NCBI RefSeq assembly: GCF_003025555.1
Contig: NZ_PYMH01000002.1
Location: 372,001 to 436,000 of the forward strand
Direction: 5' to 3'
Length of the DNA: 64,000 bases
From: Photobacterium lutimaris
GTDB lineage: Bacteria > Pseudomonadota > Gammaproteobacteria > Enterobacterales > Vibrionaceae
Below are positions 47,507 through 57,778 of the stretch, one piece after another. The notes below the pieces were generated by a model. The model worked only from the letters and a program-made list of their open reading frames with translations. It was not told the DNA's origin and made no database searches. The translations under genes were made by a program, and so were the position numbers. Positions within the stretch are counted from its first letter, which is position 1, and every line of letters starts with the position of its first letter.

Positions 47507-50260
47507 TTAGTTCGAAAGCTCTTCGACGGAAACCTGCAAAGCAGACTGTAATGCCGCCTGTGCCGACATTGACTCGTAGAAATAGAACCCCTGAAGTTCT
47601 GCAACATCCATAGACTGCATCGCCTTTTTTTGCACTTCCGTTTCCACCCCTTCTGCAACCATCTTGAGACCGAGCGCCTTTGACATCTTAACAATACTGC
47701 TAATTAGGGTCTCCCCCAGAGCCTCATGGCCGATACGTTGCACAAAACTGCGGTCGAGCTTCACAATATCTAGCGGGTACTTGCACAATGAACTCAGTGC
47801 AGAATAGCCAGTACCGAAATCATCGAGAGCCAACTGGATTCCCATCCCCTTTATTGCCTGCATCTGCTGAATCACTTTTGGCGTTGAATCTATCAGCATA
47901 CTTTCGGTAATTTCTATAATCAGATGGACAGGGTTAATCTGGTAACGCTCAAGCAATGTGCGCAATTGAGGGATCAATGTCGGATGTGAAAAGTGTGGGC
48001 CCGCTAAATTAACATTGACCTTCAACGGACTGAGCCCTAACTTTTCACGATGGTTATTCATTTGGGACAAGAATTCACACGATTTTTCGAGTATTCGGCT
48101 ACCCAGTGCAATGATCAATTCGCGGGATTCTGCCATAGGAATAAACTGATCAGGCGGCACATTCCCCAACTCCGGGTGGTGCCATCTTGCTAATGCCTCG
48201 AAACCACAGATCGCTTCTGTCTTACTACAGATAATAGGCTGAAACTCAGGGTAAATATCACCTTGGTTAATTGCACTGGCAATGTCTCGCTGAATAACAA
48301 TATGATTTTTTAGCTGCTCTTCAATTCTTCTATTGAAAAACTGGATTCGCGACTTGTTGTTCCGTGCACAATACGTCGCAAACTCAACCGCACTCATCAT
48401 CTGGTCAGCGGACGCAGTCATTGGCGAGACCTGTACCAGCCCAATAGATGCAGATAAGCGCAAGTCAACGCCTTCGACTTGCAATGGCTGTTCAAGAGCG
48501 GCAAGGATCGCTTTGGCACTGCGATAAGGAGCCAAACTATTCCCACCGCATAGCAACATCGCGAACTCACTCTCTGCCACCCGCGCCAATACTCCATCTC
48601 CAGACAAGCACTTAAGCTGGTTGGCAACGACGACCAGCGCTTCATCCGCCATCTGATGGCCAAACGCCCCCACAACGATATTAAATCTCTCGATTCGGAT
48701 ATAAACTATCGAACTATTTAAACGCTGATCTGAAGACAGCATACGATCCAACGAGGCCAAAAACGTCTGGCGATTTTCCAGCCCGGTTACCGGATCATAC
48801 TTTTCCATCTGGTAAATCAAGCCTTCTTGCTCTTTCTGTCGGCTAACATCCTTGATAGAGAACATCAGTGCCTCGCCACGCTGCTGCTTGATTGGCATCA
48901 CCTCTAACTTACATGCCACAACCCGGCCATCGAAAGCCACCAAATCAGTGTCAAAATGCCTGCGCCCCTCATTGACTGCTTGGCTCAGTGCCTCAACACC
49001 GCAATAGTGATGGGATGACTCCGGGCACAAATTAAGCAAAGGTTGACCTATAAGCCCTTGGCAAGAAGGATAAGCTAGAATCTTAGCAATGGTGTCATTT
49101 GCATCGACAATACGGCTGTCGAGCACCATCAGCAAGCCGAGGTTACTGGTGCGATAAAGCGCATCAAACTTTTGTGCGACATCGTTCAGCGCCGAATCAG
49201 TATGGGAAGATTTAGTTAGGGTCTGGTTAATCACTTCCTCGATTATCGAGAACTCATCGTTGCCTGCAGCTTTCATCTGCGAGCTATATTGATCCCTGAC
49301 CAAGGCTTCCAGCCCTTTTTCAAAAGCCAAAAAACGGCTGCCTACTTTGAGTCTAAATGCCAGCATTGTCAGCGTTCCAATCACCACTGCCACCACAAAC
49401 ATAGCCACTGCCAACCAGATAATAAGCCGGTTCCCCTGCTGATAAATGGTACGCAGATGACTGCTGTTCAATATAGCCAGTGGCGTACCATTGATATCAT
49501 TGAGAACAACACTGGCGGTCAAATACTCTCCGCCACTGTCACTCCGTAAAGCAGGAGCCGAAAAGCGGGCGACGTTATCATTGGGGGGTAATCGAACCAA
49601 GAAGTTGTGCGTATCTAAAATATCACTAAATTGACCGGGGAAAACCGATGACAGGTAGCGCCCCCATATTAACCACCCGCCTACCGGGCTGCTGCCAAGA
49701 CTATTTCGAATCGGCACCATAGAAACAAGCATAATGTCATCCCCCCACGCGAGAAGACCCGCATAGGCGTTACCCGATATCACCCCGCTGTTGATTTCCG
49801 CAGCCAGTATTGAGCCAACGCCCTCTGGAGCCAGCAGTCGCTGCCTTAATTCAACGGGCAAGTTGGCAGATAACTCCCCTTCTGTGGCGTAGGTACTCTC
49901 GATAACGACACCATCTAGGGCAAGAAAAACCATCAGATCAATATCTAAATTACGCAGCCCATCGTAATATAAATTTCGATCTCGATATGCCGCATCGCCT
50001 TGAGTGACCAGCTGATAGCTCTCATCCCAGTACGCCCAATCAAATGTGCGTTTCTTTTGCTCGATAACGGTTATATTAATCATCTTATTCGCCTCTTCGA
50101 CATGCCTAAGCACATGCTGTTGCTCAATCTCATTGAGGTTCTGCAAGAAAAAAAAGCGGGCACAAAGTAGGCAAAGGGCGGCAATCACAAAAAGCGCAAC
50201 ACCGAACAAAAGTGAAGTTCGTGTGCTCAGCTTGACTGGGGCTAGGTTTTTGATTTTCAT
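47507..50260 (-). CDS. CHASE4-PAS-GGDEF-EAL protein, probable c-di-GMP phosphodiesterase
   Basis: 917 residues. Membrane segment (about 15-37), periplasmic CHASE4 sensor (about 45-250; RTFDWAYWDESYQLV is characteristic), second membrane segment (about 280-305), HAMP-like linker, PAS (about 365-470), GGDEF (about 480-640), EAL (about 650-905). The cyclase site is degenerate, RVAESEF in place of RxGGDEF, so it should not make c-di-GMP. The EAL site is intact: FEALARWHHPELG, ITESML, LDDFGTGYSAL, VKLDRSFV, VAEGVET. Net activity is therefore predicted to be c-di-GMP hydrolysis, perhaps tuned by GTP at the GGDEF. It is directly upstream-facing to the TPR-GGDEF gene on the same strand. Confidence 0.93.
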   Translation of the reverse strand: MKIKNLAPVKLSTRTSLLFGVALFVIAALCLLCARFFFLQNLNEIEQQHVLRHVEEANKMINITVIEQKKRTFDWAYWDESYQLVTQGDAAYRDRNLYYDGLRNLDIDLMVFLALDGVVIESTYATEGELSANLPVELRQRLLAPEGVGSILAAEINSGVISGNAYAGLLAWGDDIMLVSMVPIRNSLGSSPVGGWLIWGRYLSSVFPGQFSDILDTHNFLVRLPPNDNVARFSAPALRSDSGGEYLTASVVLNDINGTPLAILNSSHLRTIYQQGNRLIIWLAVAMFVVAVVIGTLTMLAFRLKVGSRFLAFEKGLEALVRDQYSSQMKAAGNDEFSIIEEVINQTLTKSSHTDSALNDVAQKFDALYRTSNLGLLMVLDSRIVDANDTIAKILAYPSCQGLIGQPLLNLCPESSHHYCGVEALSQAVNEGRRHFDTDLVAFDGRVVACKLEVMPIKQQRGEALMFSIKDVSRQKEQEGLIYQMEKYDPVTGLENRQTFLASLDRMLSSDQRLNSSIVYIRIERFNIVVGAFGHQMADEALVVVANQLKCLSGDGVLARVAESEFAMLLCGGNSLAPYRSAKAILAALEQPLQVEGVDLRLSASIGLVQVSPMTASADQMMSAVEFATYCARNNKSRIQFFNRRIEEQLKNHIVIQRDIASAINQGDIYPEFQPIICSKTEAICGFEALARWHHPELGNVPPDQFIPMAESRELIIALGSRILEKSCEFLSQMNNHREKLGLSPLKVNVNLAGPHFSHPTLIPQLRTLLERYQINPVHLIIEITESMLIDSTPKVIQQMQAIKGMGIQLALDDFGTGYSALSSLCKYPLDIVKLDRSFVQRIGHEALGETLISSIVKMSKALGLKMVAEGVETEVQKKAMQSMDVAELQGFYFYESMSAQAALQSALQVSVEELSN

Positions 50261-50391
50261 TATCAGCTATTTAGCGCGAGAGATTCACAATAAGAATGTG
50301 GAGTTTACAATTACTCACAAGTTAAACATTGACTTAAGACAACCTGAGCAATCACTTAAGAAAATAGTAACGTCTTTTCAACGCCTCAACG

Positions 50392-52371
50392 TCATGTCAC
50401 AGTTGAACCAGAAGATAACTGATAACCGTTTCGTCCTGATGCCTTCACCTGATATAGAGCCCTATCCGCAGCGATCAATAAAGATACCCACTCCTGGCTA
50501 AGTTGTTCGGCGCTAGAGGTAAATATTCCCCCCATCGAAACCGTGAGAGAATACTTGCCGCAACTGAGCACAAAATCAGCATCCGTAATTTGTTGCTGGA
50601 TACGCTTGAGAACCCGCTCGCTCTCACTTTCTCGGCATGCCAAAATCATGATGAACTCTTCACCGCCCCAACGGACAACAACATCTTGCTGCCGCACTAC
50701 CGATTTCAAGCGCTTGGCCATTTCCACCAGCACTTCATCACCGACACTATGGCCAAATTCGTCATTAAACCGCTTGAAATAATCAATATCGATAACAACA
50801 ACTAAGCCACCATTACGATACTCCGAAGTCGGTATTTCCTTGAGCCAGTGCTCCAAATAGCGTCGATTATGCAATGTCGTCAAAGGATCTATGTTTGATT
50901 GCGTCATCAACTGGGCATTAGATTGCTCAAGAACCTGTTTGTCTTTATTTAACATGCTATAGCGCCGATAAAGCCAGTAAAGCAAAATAATTACTAATGC
51001 CGTACCAAGCTTGAGCATATTCTCACTGGCTTTTTTCTCTGCCAACCGTGAAATATTCAAGGCATTTTCAGCTTTAAGTAACTGGATTTCCTTTTCTTTG
51101 ACATGCGTATCATAACGTTCTTGCATATCAAAAAGCTCTTTTCTCCGAATATCAAATAAGTACGTTTTCCCTAAGTCCGAATACTTTTTGTAATAAACCA
51201 AAGCTTGCTGGAAGTTATGGTTACTTTCATAGATTTTTGCCAGCAATTCATACATGTAAATCATTCGATGTTGAATACGGTTAGCTTCATAAACAGACAA
51301 CGCCAATTGGGCATAATACAAGGCTTGGTCTGTACGCTGCGAAGAAAGAAACGCTTCAGATAGGCTTTCATGGCAGTTCGCCACGGTGATGCCATTTGAG
51401 CCACCGAAACGTCTTGCCATGGTCAAGCATTGTTCGGCTGTCGCCAACGCGGCGGGCTCATCACCATGATCCAAGTAATAAGCAGAAAGGTTAACCAACG
51501 CAATGGTCTTGATCCTTACTGAGCGCGTTTTCTCTGAAAGTTTTACTGCCTTGTCGACATGAAACTTTCTTTGCCTTTCATTCACTAAATACTTATCAAT
51601 CACTCCAGCGTTAATATGAAGGATTGATTCAATATAGGCGTTATTCAGTTCACTTTTTTCGTACCGCTCAAAAGCACGCTGGATGTACTGTGAGGCTGTT
51701 TTCCATTCTTCCATATTAATATAAACGGAGGAGATATTAGAGAGTAACCTAGCTAACTGCTGATTATCAGAGCGTACGGAGAATATCTCGTAGGCTTCCT
51801 GATATTTATCTAGGGCCTCATTATAATTGGAGAGCTCAACATCAATATTCGCTAACCACTTTAAACTTCTCGCCAGTAACAATTGATAATCTAATTGCTC
51901 AGCCGTCTGTTTTACAGACTCAAGCTTCACTTGGGCCAGCGCATACTCCCGCTTCTCCATGAGCATAAGCGCATCAAGAAACAGGATTTCGGCCTTGATC
52001 CAAGCTTCACTGGATCGCTCTGCAACGCGCTCCAGCTGGTCAATAAAGGATGTAATATCAACTTCTGCCCGGTCTTCAGCCTGTTCGATGTTATATCGTC
52101 CCAGCCAATACAAGGCTTCCTCATTCTCAGTCACCCCCTCGTCAAGGCGCTTTTGCAAGTACACTGTTTGCTTATCAGCAAGATAAGGATTGTCCAAAGA
52201 TAAGCTGTAGTACTTGATGAAGGCATTATCTTTACTCTCCACCTTACTGAATAAATAGCACTGCTCAGAAGCAATAAGACCTGCCGCTTGCGTCACTGGA
52301 GATAAAATACCGCCAGAGATAACGAACAGTAGCCCAACAATGAGCGCTTTAATTGGAATAGAAATAGGCAT
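50392..52371 (-). CDS. Periplasmic-TPR diguanylate cyclase
   Basis: About 659 residues. Signal peptide (MPISIPIKALIVGLLFVI... cleavage near TQAAG), several TPR units (about 125-430, for example LAQVKLESVKQTAEQLDYQL), coiled coil, membrane segment (about 465-482), cytoplasmic GGDEF (about 505-650). The active site RWGGEEF is intact and an RQQD inhibitory site lies five residues before it, so it should make c-di-GMP with product feedback. The start at 52371 gives a good signal peptide but has no ribosome site; a TTG at 52395 is the alternative. It lies 131 bases before the EAL gene on the same strand. Confidence 0.9.
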   Translation of the reverse strand: MPISIPIKALIVGLLFVISGGILSPVTQAAGLIASEQCYLFSKVESKDNAFIKYYSLSLDNPYLADKQTVYLQKRLDEGVTENEEALYWLGRYNIEQAEDRAEVDITSFIDQLERVAERSSEAWIKAEILFLDALMLMEKREYALAQVKLESVKQTAEQLDYQLLLARSLKWLANIDVELSNYNEALDKYQEAYEIFSVRSDNQQLARLLSNISSVYINMEEWKTASQYIQRAFERYEKSELNNAYIESILHINAGVIDKYLVNERQRKFHVDKAVKLSEKTRSVRIKTIALVNLSAYYLDHGDEPAALATAEQCLTMARRFGGSNGITVANCHESLSEAFLSSQRTDQALYYAQLALSVYEANRIQHRMIYMYELLAKIYESNHNFQQALVYYKKYSDLGKTYLFDIRRKELFDMQERYDTHVKEKEIQLLKAENALNISRLAEKKASENMLKLGTALVIILLYWLYRRYSMLNKDKQVLEQSNAQLMTQSNIDPLTTLHNRRYLEHWLKEIPTSEYRNGGLVVVIDIDYFKRFNDEFGHSVGDEVLVEMAKRLKSVVRQQDVVVRWGGEEFIMILACRESESERVLKRIQQQITDADFVLSCGKYSLTVSMGGIFTSSAEQLSQEWVSLLIAADRALYQVKASGRNGYQLSSGSTVT

Positions 52372-52877
52372 AGAACTACAGGTAGAAAAAATCAACGTCT
52401 TCCATAATCACGTTCCATCGAACAGTATTTTTAACAAGAATTCAGGCATAAATACAGCAAATATCAGCTACTAGCAAGACAAAAATGTAAACCCGTCCAT
52501 GCATATGCGGCATCTTTACCTTCCCGACTAAAACTACGAGGTATAAGCCGCGATACAATGTGATCCTATTAACATTTTTCACTTTGTTTTATCGAAAATA
52601 ACTATTCGCTTTTACTGATAAGCTATCTGAATTCAATGTGGTTATTAAACAAAGTTATGAATAACCTCGGATATTTACGCACTATTAGATTCGAAACTCA
52701 CGGTTAACAGAAATTAATAGACATTTATTATTAGAGAATTATCACATTCCGTCATTGATAATTTCCTTAATCTACTTACAACCAAGCCTATTTATCAGCT
52801 TGGACATAAATAATTTTAAATACAAACAAGTACGTATAAGTACATATAAATACAAACTCTTTAATGGAGATACGATC
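52372..52877. other. Intergenic region between the TPR-GGDEF gene and arcC
   Basis: About 500 very A+T-rich bases between divergent genes. It should hold both promoters. The only clear structure is the array of four 10-base repeats at 52818-52857. Confidence 0.5.
52818..52857 (+). repeat. Four phased 10-bp repeats upstream of arcC
   Basis: AAATACAAAC, AAGTACGTAT, AAGTACATAT, AAATACAAAC follow one another without gaps, sharing AARTAC. The 10-base period equals about one DNA turn, so sites would face one side of the helix. They end 20 bases before the arcC ATG and overlap the expected leader. Could be an operator array or an mRNA element. Confidence 0.75.
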
Positions 52878-53807
52878 ATGCGCATAGTTCTAGCACTAGG
52901 CGGTAACGCCTTATTAGCCCGCGGCCAGGCCCTAACCGCTGAGAATCAAAGAATCAATATCCAAAAAGCAGCGGCCAGCATTGCTGCTATTGCCACCGAT
53001 CATGAAGTCGTGATCGTGCATGGCAACGGCCCTCAGGTCGGCTTGCTCATGGAACAAAACAGCGCTTATCAAGAGTATTCACCAGAAACAACCCCATACC
53101 CTATGGATGTGCTGGGCTCACAAACCTGTGGCATGGTGGGTTATATGCTGCAGCAAGAATTGCGTAATATCGATGCCAATCTATCTGTCGCTACCCTAGT
53201 CACACAGACCGAAGTCAGCAAAGATGACCCGGCTTTTGCCAACCCGACTAAGTTTGTCGGCCCGGTTTATACAGAAGGGCGCGCCAAAGAAATCATGGCA
53301 GTCAGTGACAAGGAATTCAAAGCCGACGGCGAATACTTCCGTCGTGTTGTTCCATCGCCAATGCCGAAAGCCATTGTTGAGCAGCAACAAATTGAAACTC
53401 TGCTAACAAGCGGTAATGTAGTCATTGCCTGCGGCGGTGGCGGTGTGCCGGTTTGCCGTGAACAAGGACGAATGGAAGGCGTAGAGTGTGTTATCGACAA
53501 AGACTTAACCGCTGAGCTGTTGGCTGAAACGATCAATGCTGACCTGTTTGTGATTCTGACTGACGGTTCAATTTACCGTAATTACGGCAAAGAAGATCAA
53601 GCCGAAATGAAAGTGGCCACACCAGAGGGACTGTCTCACTTCAACTTCCCAGCGGGTTCTATGGGCCCTAAAGTGGATGCCGTGTGTCAGTTCGTCAACA
53701 GCGGTCGTGGAAATGCCGCTATCGGTTCGCTGTTCGAGCTTGATAAGATCTTAACCAACGAAGCTGGTACCTTGATTAAAGCAGGTGAAGGCGTCGAGTA
53801 CTACTAA
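52878..53807 (+). CDS. arcC: Carbamate kinase
   Basis: 309 residues, amino-acid-kinase fold. Starts MRIVLALGGNALLARGQ; VIVHGNGPQVGLL, ACGGGGVPV and the C-terminal SMGPKVDAVCQF are family hallmarks. It makes ATP from carbamoyl phosphate and ADP, usually as the last step of the arginine deiminase pathway. No arcA, arcB or antiporter is adjacent, so it may serve allantoin/purine or creatinine-type breakdown, or work with unlinked genes. GGAG lies 8 bases before the ATG; a long upstream in-frame extension runs through the repeats and is not homologous. Confidence 0.95.
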   Translation: MRIVLALGGNALLARGQALTAENQRINIQKAAASIAAIATDHEVVIVHGNGPQVGLLMEQNSAYQEYSPETTPYPMDVLGSQTCGMVGYMLQQELRNIDANLSVATLVTQTEVSKDDPAFANPTKFVGPVYTEGRAKEIMAVSDKEFKADGEYFRRVVPSPMPKAIVEQQQIETLLTSGNVVIACGGGGVPVCREQGRMEGVECVIDKDLTAELLAETINADLFVILTDGSIYRNYGKEDQAEMKVATPEGLSHFNFPAGSMGPKVDAVCQFVNSGRGNAAIGSLFELDKILTNEAGTLIKAGEGVEYY

Positions 53808-53829
53808 ACCGAATAGCGTTAAGTCATTT

Positions 53830-53857
53830 AAACTAAGCCTCTGATGAGGCTTAGTTT
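53830..53857. terminator. Bidirectional terminator between arcC and the helicase gene
   Basis: AAACTAAGCCTC pairs with GAGGCTTAGTTT, 12 bp with a TGAT loop. Confidence 0.92.
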
Positions 53858-53894
53858 ATAATAACCATGAATAATTTCATCGGCGAATCAGGCC

Positions 53895-56264
53895 TTAGCG
53901 GCGAACTAGACTCCTCGCATTGGCGGCAACAATCAGGCGGTTCACCAGCACTTTCTTCTTCGTCTCAGAGACCGATTGCAACTCTCTAACAATGCGGCTT
54001 ATCTCACCATCGAGGTATTTGGCATTCTTGGTTTTCACCATTGCCCTGATCACTTTCTCTGCATTATCCGGCAACGGTTGCTGCATAGCCCATTTGTAGC
54101 TGTAGTCACCGCTATCACTCAATCCAGTAAGGCTATTCTTACTCTCACCAATACCCACCGCTTTCGCTATAGGCTTTTTATTTACCTTCTTTACCGGAGG
54201 CTCAGCAACATCTTGCTCTCTCCCCATTCGACGGCAGTACTCTTCAGCAACAGGGCTTGAGTAATACGGTAACTCACCCTGCTGATACAACTTGCCCCCT
54301 AAGTCTTGCGCAATGTTAATTTTACCTTCCAATACAAACCGGCTGGCATTGGTTGCTTTAGCCGAAGGTTTATCTGGCGCGGTGTAATACACTATGGCTT
54401 TCTCTTTGGCTCGGGTTAAAGCCACATACGCCAATCGGCGCTCTTCTTCCAAATCAGCCCCGACGGTACCAGACGCACGATTGACATAGGGGAACGCCTC
54501 TTTGTCCCAAAAAGGCAAGTGAACATGGTGATACTCACAGCCTTTGGCGCGGAAAATCGTTGTCAGCTGAATACTATCTTGCCCTTCATTCTCTGAAGCG
54601 CTTGTCTTGCTATTATCGCTTTTCTGACCGGACTGCTGGGTGTAATACTCGAAATACTGCAGCGCTTTTTCACAGCTTTGATCCATCGCTTCCAGTACGG
54701 TTGCTACACTGTCCAACCGCTCAATCGCTTCCTCGATTTCTGATGCGGTCGCTTCTGTCTTCCAGATCCAACTATCCAATCCACTTTCACTACGGTACTG
54801 CTTATAGACCTGCGACGCTTTAAAACTCCCCTTGCGCATGAATCTTTGCAGCAATTCTAAACGCTCGATCAAATTATCCAGCTTTAGTGTCGCATTGGCC
54901 TTTTCATAGCGCCCAATAAACGTTACCCAATGTGAAGGCTCCATACCAGCCAGTTGCTCGCAAAGCGGCTTCAAGGATTTGTTGGGTACGTAACAATGGG
55001 GGAAACACATCAGGCTAAATAGCAAACCCGATTTTTGCGCCACAGGTAGATCCGCGAAACGCGCAGTGACTAAGGTGCTCAACTCCATCAGCAGTTTAAC
55101 TTCCCGACTATGGGCAAGCACTGACGGTACTGGCATGTGGTAAGGCAATTGCTTACTAAGGAAAGCTAGCTCGAACAGCAAGGTCTGTGACCAGCGTCGT
55201 ACCAAAATAGCGACATCGGAAGGCTGGCCGCCATCGGCAAGGTACTGTCCAATCGCATTGGCGATTTCCCCCACTTGACGGGAAGAGCCGCACTCAATGA
55301 CTTGGGTATCTGAAACGCCTTCACCTGAAACCGTCAAAAATTCACTGAATCGCTCTTTGTTATTGGCAATCAAATGGCTTGCAGCCAAAGCAAGGCTATG
55401 GCCAAACCGGAATGTTTGTGACAAGGTGTATGTGGTCGCAGGGGCAAAGTCCTGTTCAAAATTAAGCATGAACTGCGGCGCACTGCCCCGCCATTTATAG
55501 ATACACTGGTCAACATCACCCACCGCCAGCAACTGGGTTTGAGGCCCGAGTAATTGTTTGAGCAAGCGGTACTGAGCGGTATTGATATCCTGGAACTCAT
55601 CGACCACCACCAGCTTACAATGCAGATGAAAGTGCTCACGAATCGCATCATCACTTTCGAGTAGCTTGACCGTTTCGACCAACCAATCATCAAAAAACAG
55701 CAAGCGCTGCTTTTTTCTCAGCGCCTCGAACTGCTCATAGGCATCAATAATAAACAGGTAGTCACGATTGATTTCAGCAATCTTGAAAACTTCATGCGGC
55801 GATAACATGTAGGCTTTGACCAAACCGATAAAGCTCAGCAGTAACTCGATGGTTTTCGGGTCTTTAATCATTTGCTGCCGCTGGTAGGTCTTTTCCAGCC
55901 CAGAAAGCTCTCTTAAGATGGCCTTCACCAACGTCTTGTCACTTTCTCCACTTTGGAAGTTTACCCGGTATCCTGTATTGCGGATAAAGCCTGTTTGATT
56001 AAGAAACTTCAGGCAAAAGCTGTGAAAAGTATGCACCGGTACCTGTGCTTGGATGCCGTTATCACGCAGTTTGGTCTGAAAATCAGTACGAATATCGCGG
56101 TTGAACATCAGTACCAGCATTTCTTGTGCCGGTATTGCCGCCATTTTCTGCTCGATCAATCCCACCAAGGTGGTGGTCTTACCCGTCCCAGCGCCGGCAA
56201 TACACAGGGCATTCCCGTGCTGGTGATGAATAAATGCCGATTGTTCACTGGTATAACGGGTCAT
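53895..56264 (-). CDS. UvrD/Rep-family superfamily 1 DNA helicase
   Basis: 789 residues. Motif I GAGTGKTTTL near residue 25, motif II VVVDEFQDINTAQ, motif III AVGDVDQCIYKWRGSAP, motif VI VALTRAKEKAIVYY: a complete 3'-5' helicase core. The C-terminal ~130 residues are basic and unlike UvrD or Rep, so this is an additional SF1 helicase whose role (repair, replication conflict, plasmid or phage response) cannot be stated. The start at 56264 has AAGG upstream and places the Q-motif normally; a frame open to 56579 would overlap purC and its promoter. Confidence 0.93.
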   Translation of the reverse strand: MTRYTSEQSAFIHHQHGNALCIAGAGTGKTTTLVGLIEQKMAAIPAQEMLVLMFNRDIRTDFQTKLRDNGIQAQVPVHTFHSFCLKFLNQTGFIRNTGYRVNFQSGESDKTLVKAILRELSGLEKTYQRQQMIKDPKTIELLLSFIGLVKAYMLSPHEVFKIAEINRDYLFIIDAYEQFEALRKKQRLLFFDDWLVETVKLLESDDAIREHFHLHCKLVVVDEFQDINTAQYRLLKQLLGPQTQLLAVGDVDQCIYKWRGSAPQFMLNFEQDFAPATTYTLSQTFRFGHSLALAASHLIANNKERFSEFLTVSGEGVSDTQVIECGSSRQVGEIANAIGQYLADGGQPSDVAILVRRWSQTLLFELAFLSKQLPYHMPVPSVLAHSREVKLLMELSTLVTARFADLPVAQKSGLLFSLMCFPHCYVPNKSLKPLCEQLAGMEPSHWVTFIGRYEKANATLKLDNLIERLELLQRFMRKGSFKASQVYKQYRSESGLDSWIWKTEATASEIEEAIERLDSVATVLEAMDQSCEKALQYFEYYTQQSGQKSDNSKTSASENEGQDSIQLTTIFRAKGCEYHHVHLPFWDKEAFPYVNRASGTVGADLEEERRLAYVALTRAKEKAIVYYTAPDKPSAKATNASRFVLEGKINIAQDLGGKLYQQGELPYYSSPVAEEYCRRMGREQDVAEPPVKKVNKKPIAKAVGIGESKNSLTGLSDSGDYSYKWAMQQPLPDNAEKVIRAMVKTKNAKYLDGEISRIVRELQSVSETKKKVLVNRLIVAANARSLVRR

Positions 56265-56386
56265 GATGGGCCTTGCATCGAAAAATGGAGACCGATTTTG
56301 CCATACTTCAGGCTGTCGCCCTGAATAAAATATGACCACTTGAAATCGGTTCACAAAATTTAAGAATGAGAATGAAAAATAATTTT

Positions 56387-56402
56387 GCGCAAACGTTTGC
56401 TT
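56387..56402. promoter_or_regulatory. PurR operator of purC
   Basis: GCGCAAACGTTTGCTT matches 14 of 16 positions of the PurR consensus ACGCAAACGTTTGCGT. It lies 132 bases before purC and 123 before the divergent helicase gene. Known biology: PurR with hypoxanthine or guanine represses purine genes through such sites. Confidence 0.88.
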
Positions 56403-56533
56403 TTCTAGCTGAAAGGCCATGCGAGTTCTGTTATTATCGCCCCCATTATAGGTCTTAAGACCTTGGCATGAACAACTATTCTTGTCGTGCCACTTGGTAT
56501 ACCTTCGTTTAACTTTTGAAATAGGAATTCGCC

Positions 56534-57637
56534 ATGAGCCTTGCTGATCAAGTTCTCGCTGTAAATGATGACCTGCCAATCCGAACTGATAAACCCGTTC
56601 ATAGCGGTAAAGTTCGTTCCGTCTACTGGTTAACCGAAGAAGATAGCCGTCGCTTGATCAAAGAGAAAGGCTATAACGTTCAGCCTGATGCCCCTCTGGC
56701 TATCATGGTGATCAGCGACCGCATTTCCGCTTTTGACTGCATCTGGCATGCCGAAGGTGGCCTAAAAGGCGTACCAGGTAAAGGTGCTGCTCTTAACGCT
56801 ATTTCTAACCATTGGTTCAAATTGTTCCGCGAAAATGGCCTGGCCGACAGTCACATTCTTGATATCCCCCACCCGTTCGTGTGGATTGTACAAAAAGCTA
56901 AGCCAGTTATGGTTGAGGCGATTTGCCGTCAGTACATCACCGGCTCTATGTGGCGTGCTTACAGCCAAGGCGAACGCAACTTCTGTGGTATCGAGCTGCC
57001 AGAAGGACTGGAAAAGGATCAGAAGCTACCTCAGCTACTGATGACGCCATCAACTAAGGGGATTCTTACGGGTATTCCGGGCGTGCCTGAAGTCGATGAT
57101 GTCAACGTCACACGTTCTGATCTTGTGAACAATTTCGAAGCATTCAACTTCCGCAGCACAAATGACATCAGCCGTTATGAGCAGCTGCTTGAGGAAGGTT
57201 TTGATGTGATCAGCAAAGAGCTGGCCTCGCTAGATCAAATCTTCGTCGATACCAAGTTTGAATTTGGTTACGTAACCGATGCCGAAGGCAATGAAAAGCT
57301 GATTTACATGGATGAAGTCGGTACACCGGACTCTTCCCGTATTTGGGATGGAAAGGCATACCGTAATGGTGAGATCGTTGAGAACTCCAAGGAAGGCTTC
57401 CGTCAGATGCTTTTGAATCACTTCCCTGATGCAGACATCATGCTAAACAAAGATCGCATGGACGAGCGTTTCGCTCTCGCCCGTGACAACGAACTTCCAG
57501 TAGATGCGCTGATGAATCTATCCAAGGTCTACACCGAGATTGCCGAGAAAATCACTGGCCAGAAAATCCAGTTGTCTGAAAACCCGAAGGCTGAAATCGT
57601 CTCAGTGCTTCGCGAACAATACGATTTGATTGACTAA
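56534..57637 (+). CDS. purC: SAICAR synthetase (phosphoribosylaminoimidazole-succinocarboxamide synthase)
   Basis: Purine biosynthesis: joins CAIR and aspartate with ATP. 367 residues, the longer form found in Vibrionaceae and relatives rather than the 237-residue enteric form. [11 protein letters not shown] (ATP loop), [13 protein letters not shown] and [14 protein letters not shown] are family motifs; [12 protein letters not shown] near the C-terminus binds substrate. AATAGGAATTCGCC precedes the ATG. Under PurR control as judged from the upstream box; terminator follows at 57662-57690. Confidence 0.96.
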   Translation: MSLADQVLAVNDDLPIRTDKPVHSGKVRSVYWLTEEDSRRLIKEKGYNVQPDAPLAIMVISDRISAFDCIWHAEGGLKGVPGKGAALNAISNHWFKLFRENGLADSHILDIPHPFVWIVQKAKPVMVEAICRQYITGSMWRAYSQGERNFCGIELPEGLEKDQKLPQLLMTPSTKGILTGIPGVPEVDDVNVTRSDLVNNFEAFNFRSTNDISRYEQLLEEGFDVISKELASLDQIFVDTKFEFGYVTDAEGNEKLIYMDEVGTPDSSRIWDGKAYRNGEIVENSKEGFRQMLLNHFPDADIMLNKDRMDERFALARDNELPVDALMNLSKVYTEIAEKITGQKIQLSENPKAEIVSVLREQYDLID

Positions 57638-57661
57638 TCATCCGTTAATTATCTTGATAAT

Positions 57662-57690
57662 AAAGGCAGCCCTCAAAGGCTGCTTTTTTA
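57662..57690 (+). terminator. Terminator after purC
   Basis: GCAGCC pairs with GGCTGC (6-base loop), extended by A/T pairs and followed by six T. Confidence 0.92.
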
Positions 57691-57778
57691 TATCGACTAT
57701 AGTGACTCACGACAAACTGATTTTCCTTTTGAAATTGTATATGCTTGAAATTAATCTCAGTTTTTGGATAGGTGAACC

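Noticed and set aside
56265..56579. N-terminal extension of the UvrD-like helicase by 105 codons
   Set aside because: It would run through the purC start and the PurR box, lacks homology to helicases, and a ribosome site marks the start at 56264.
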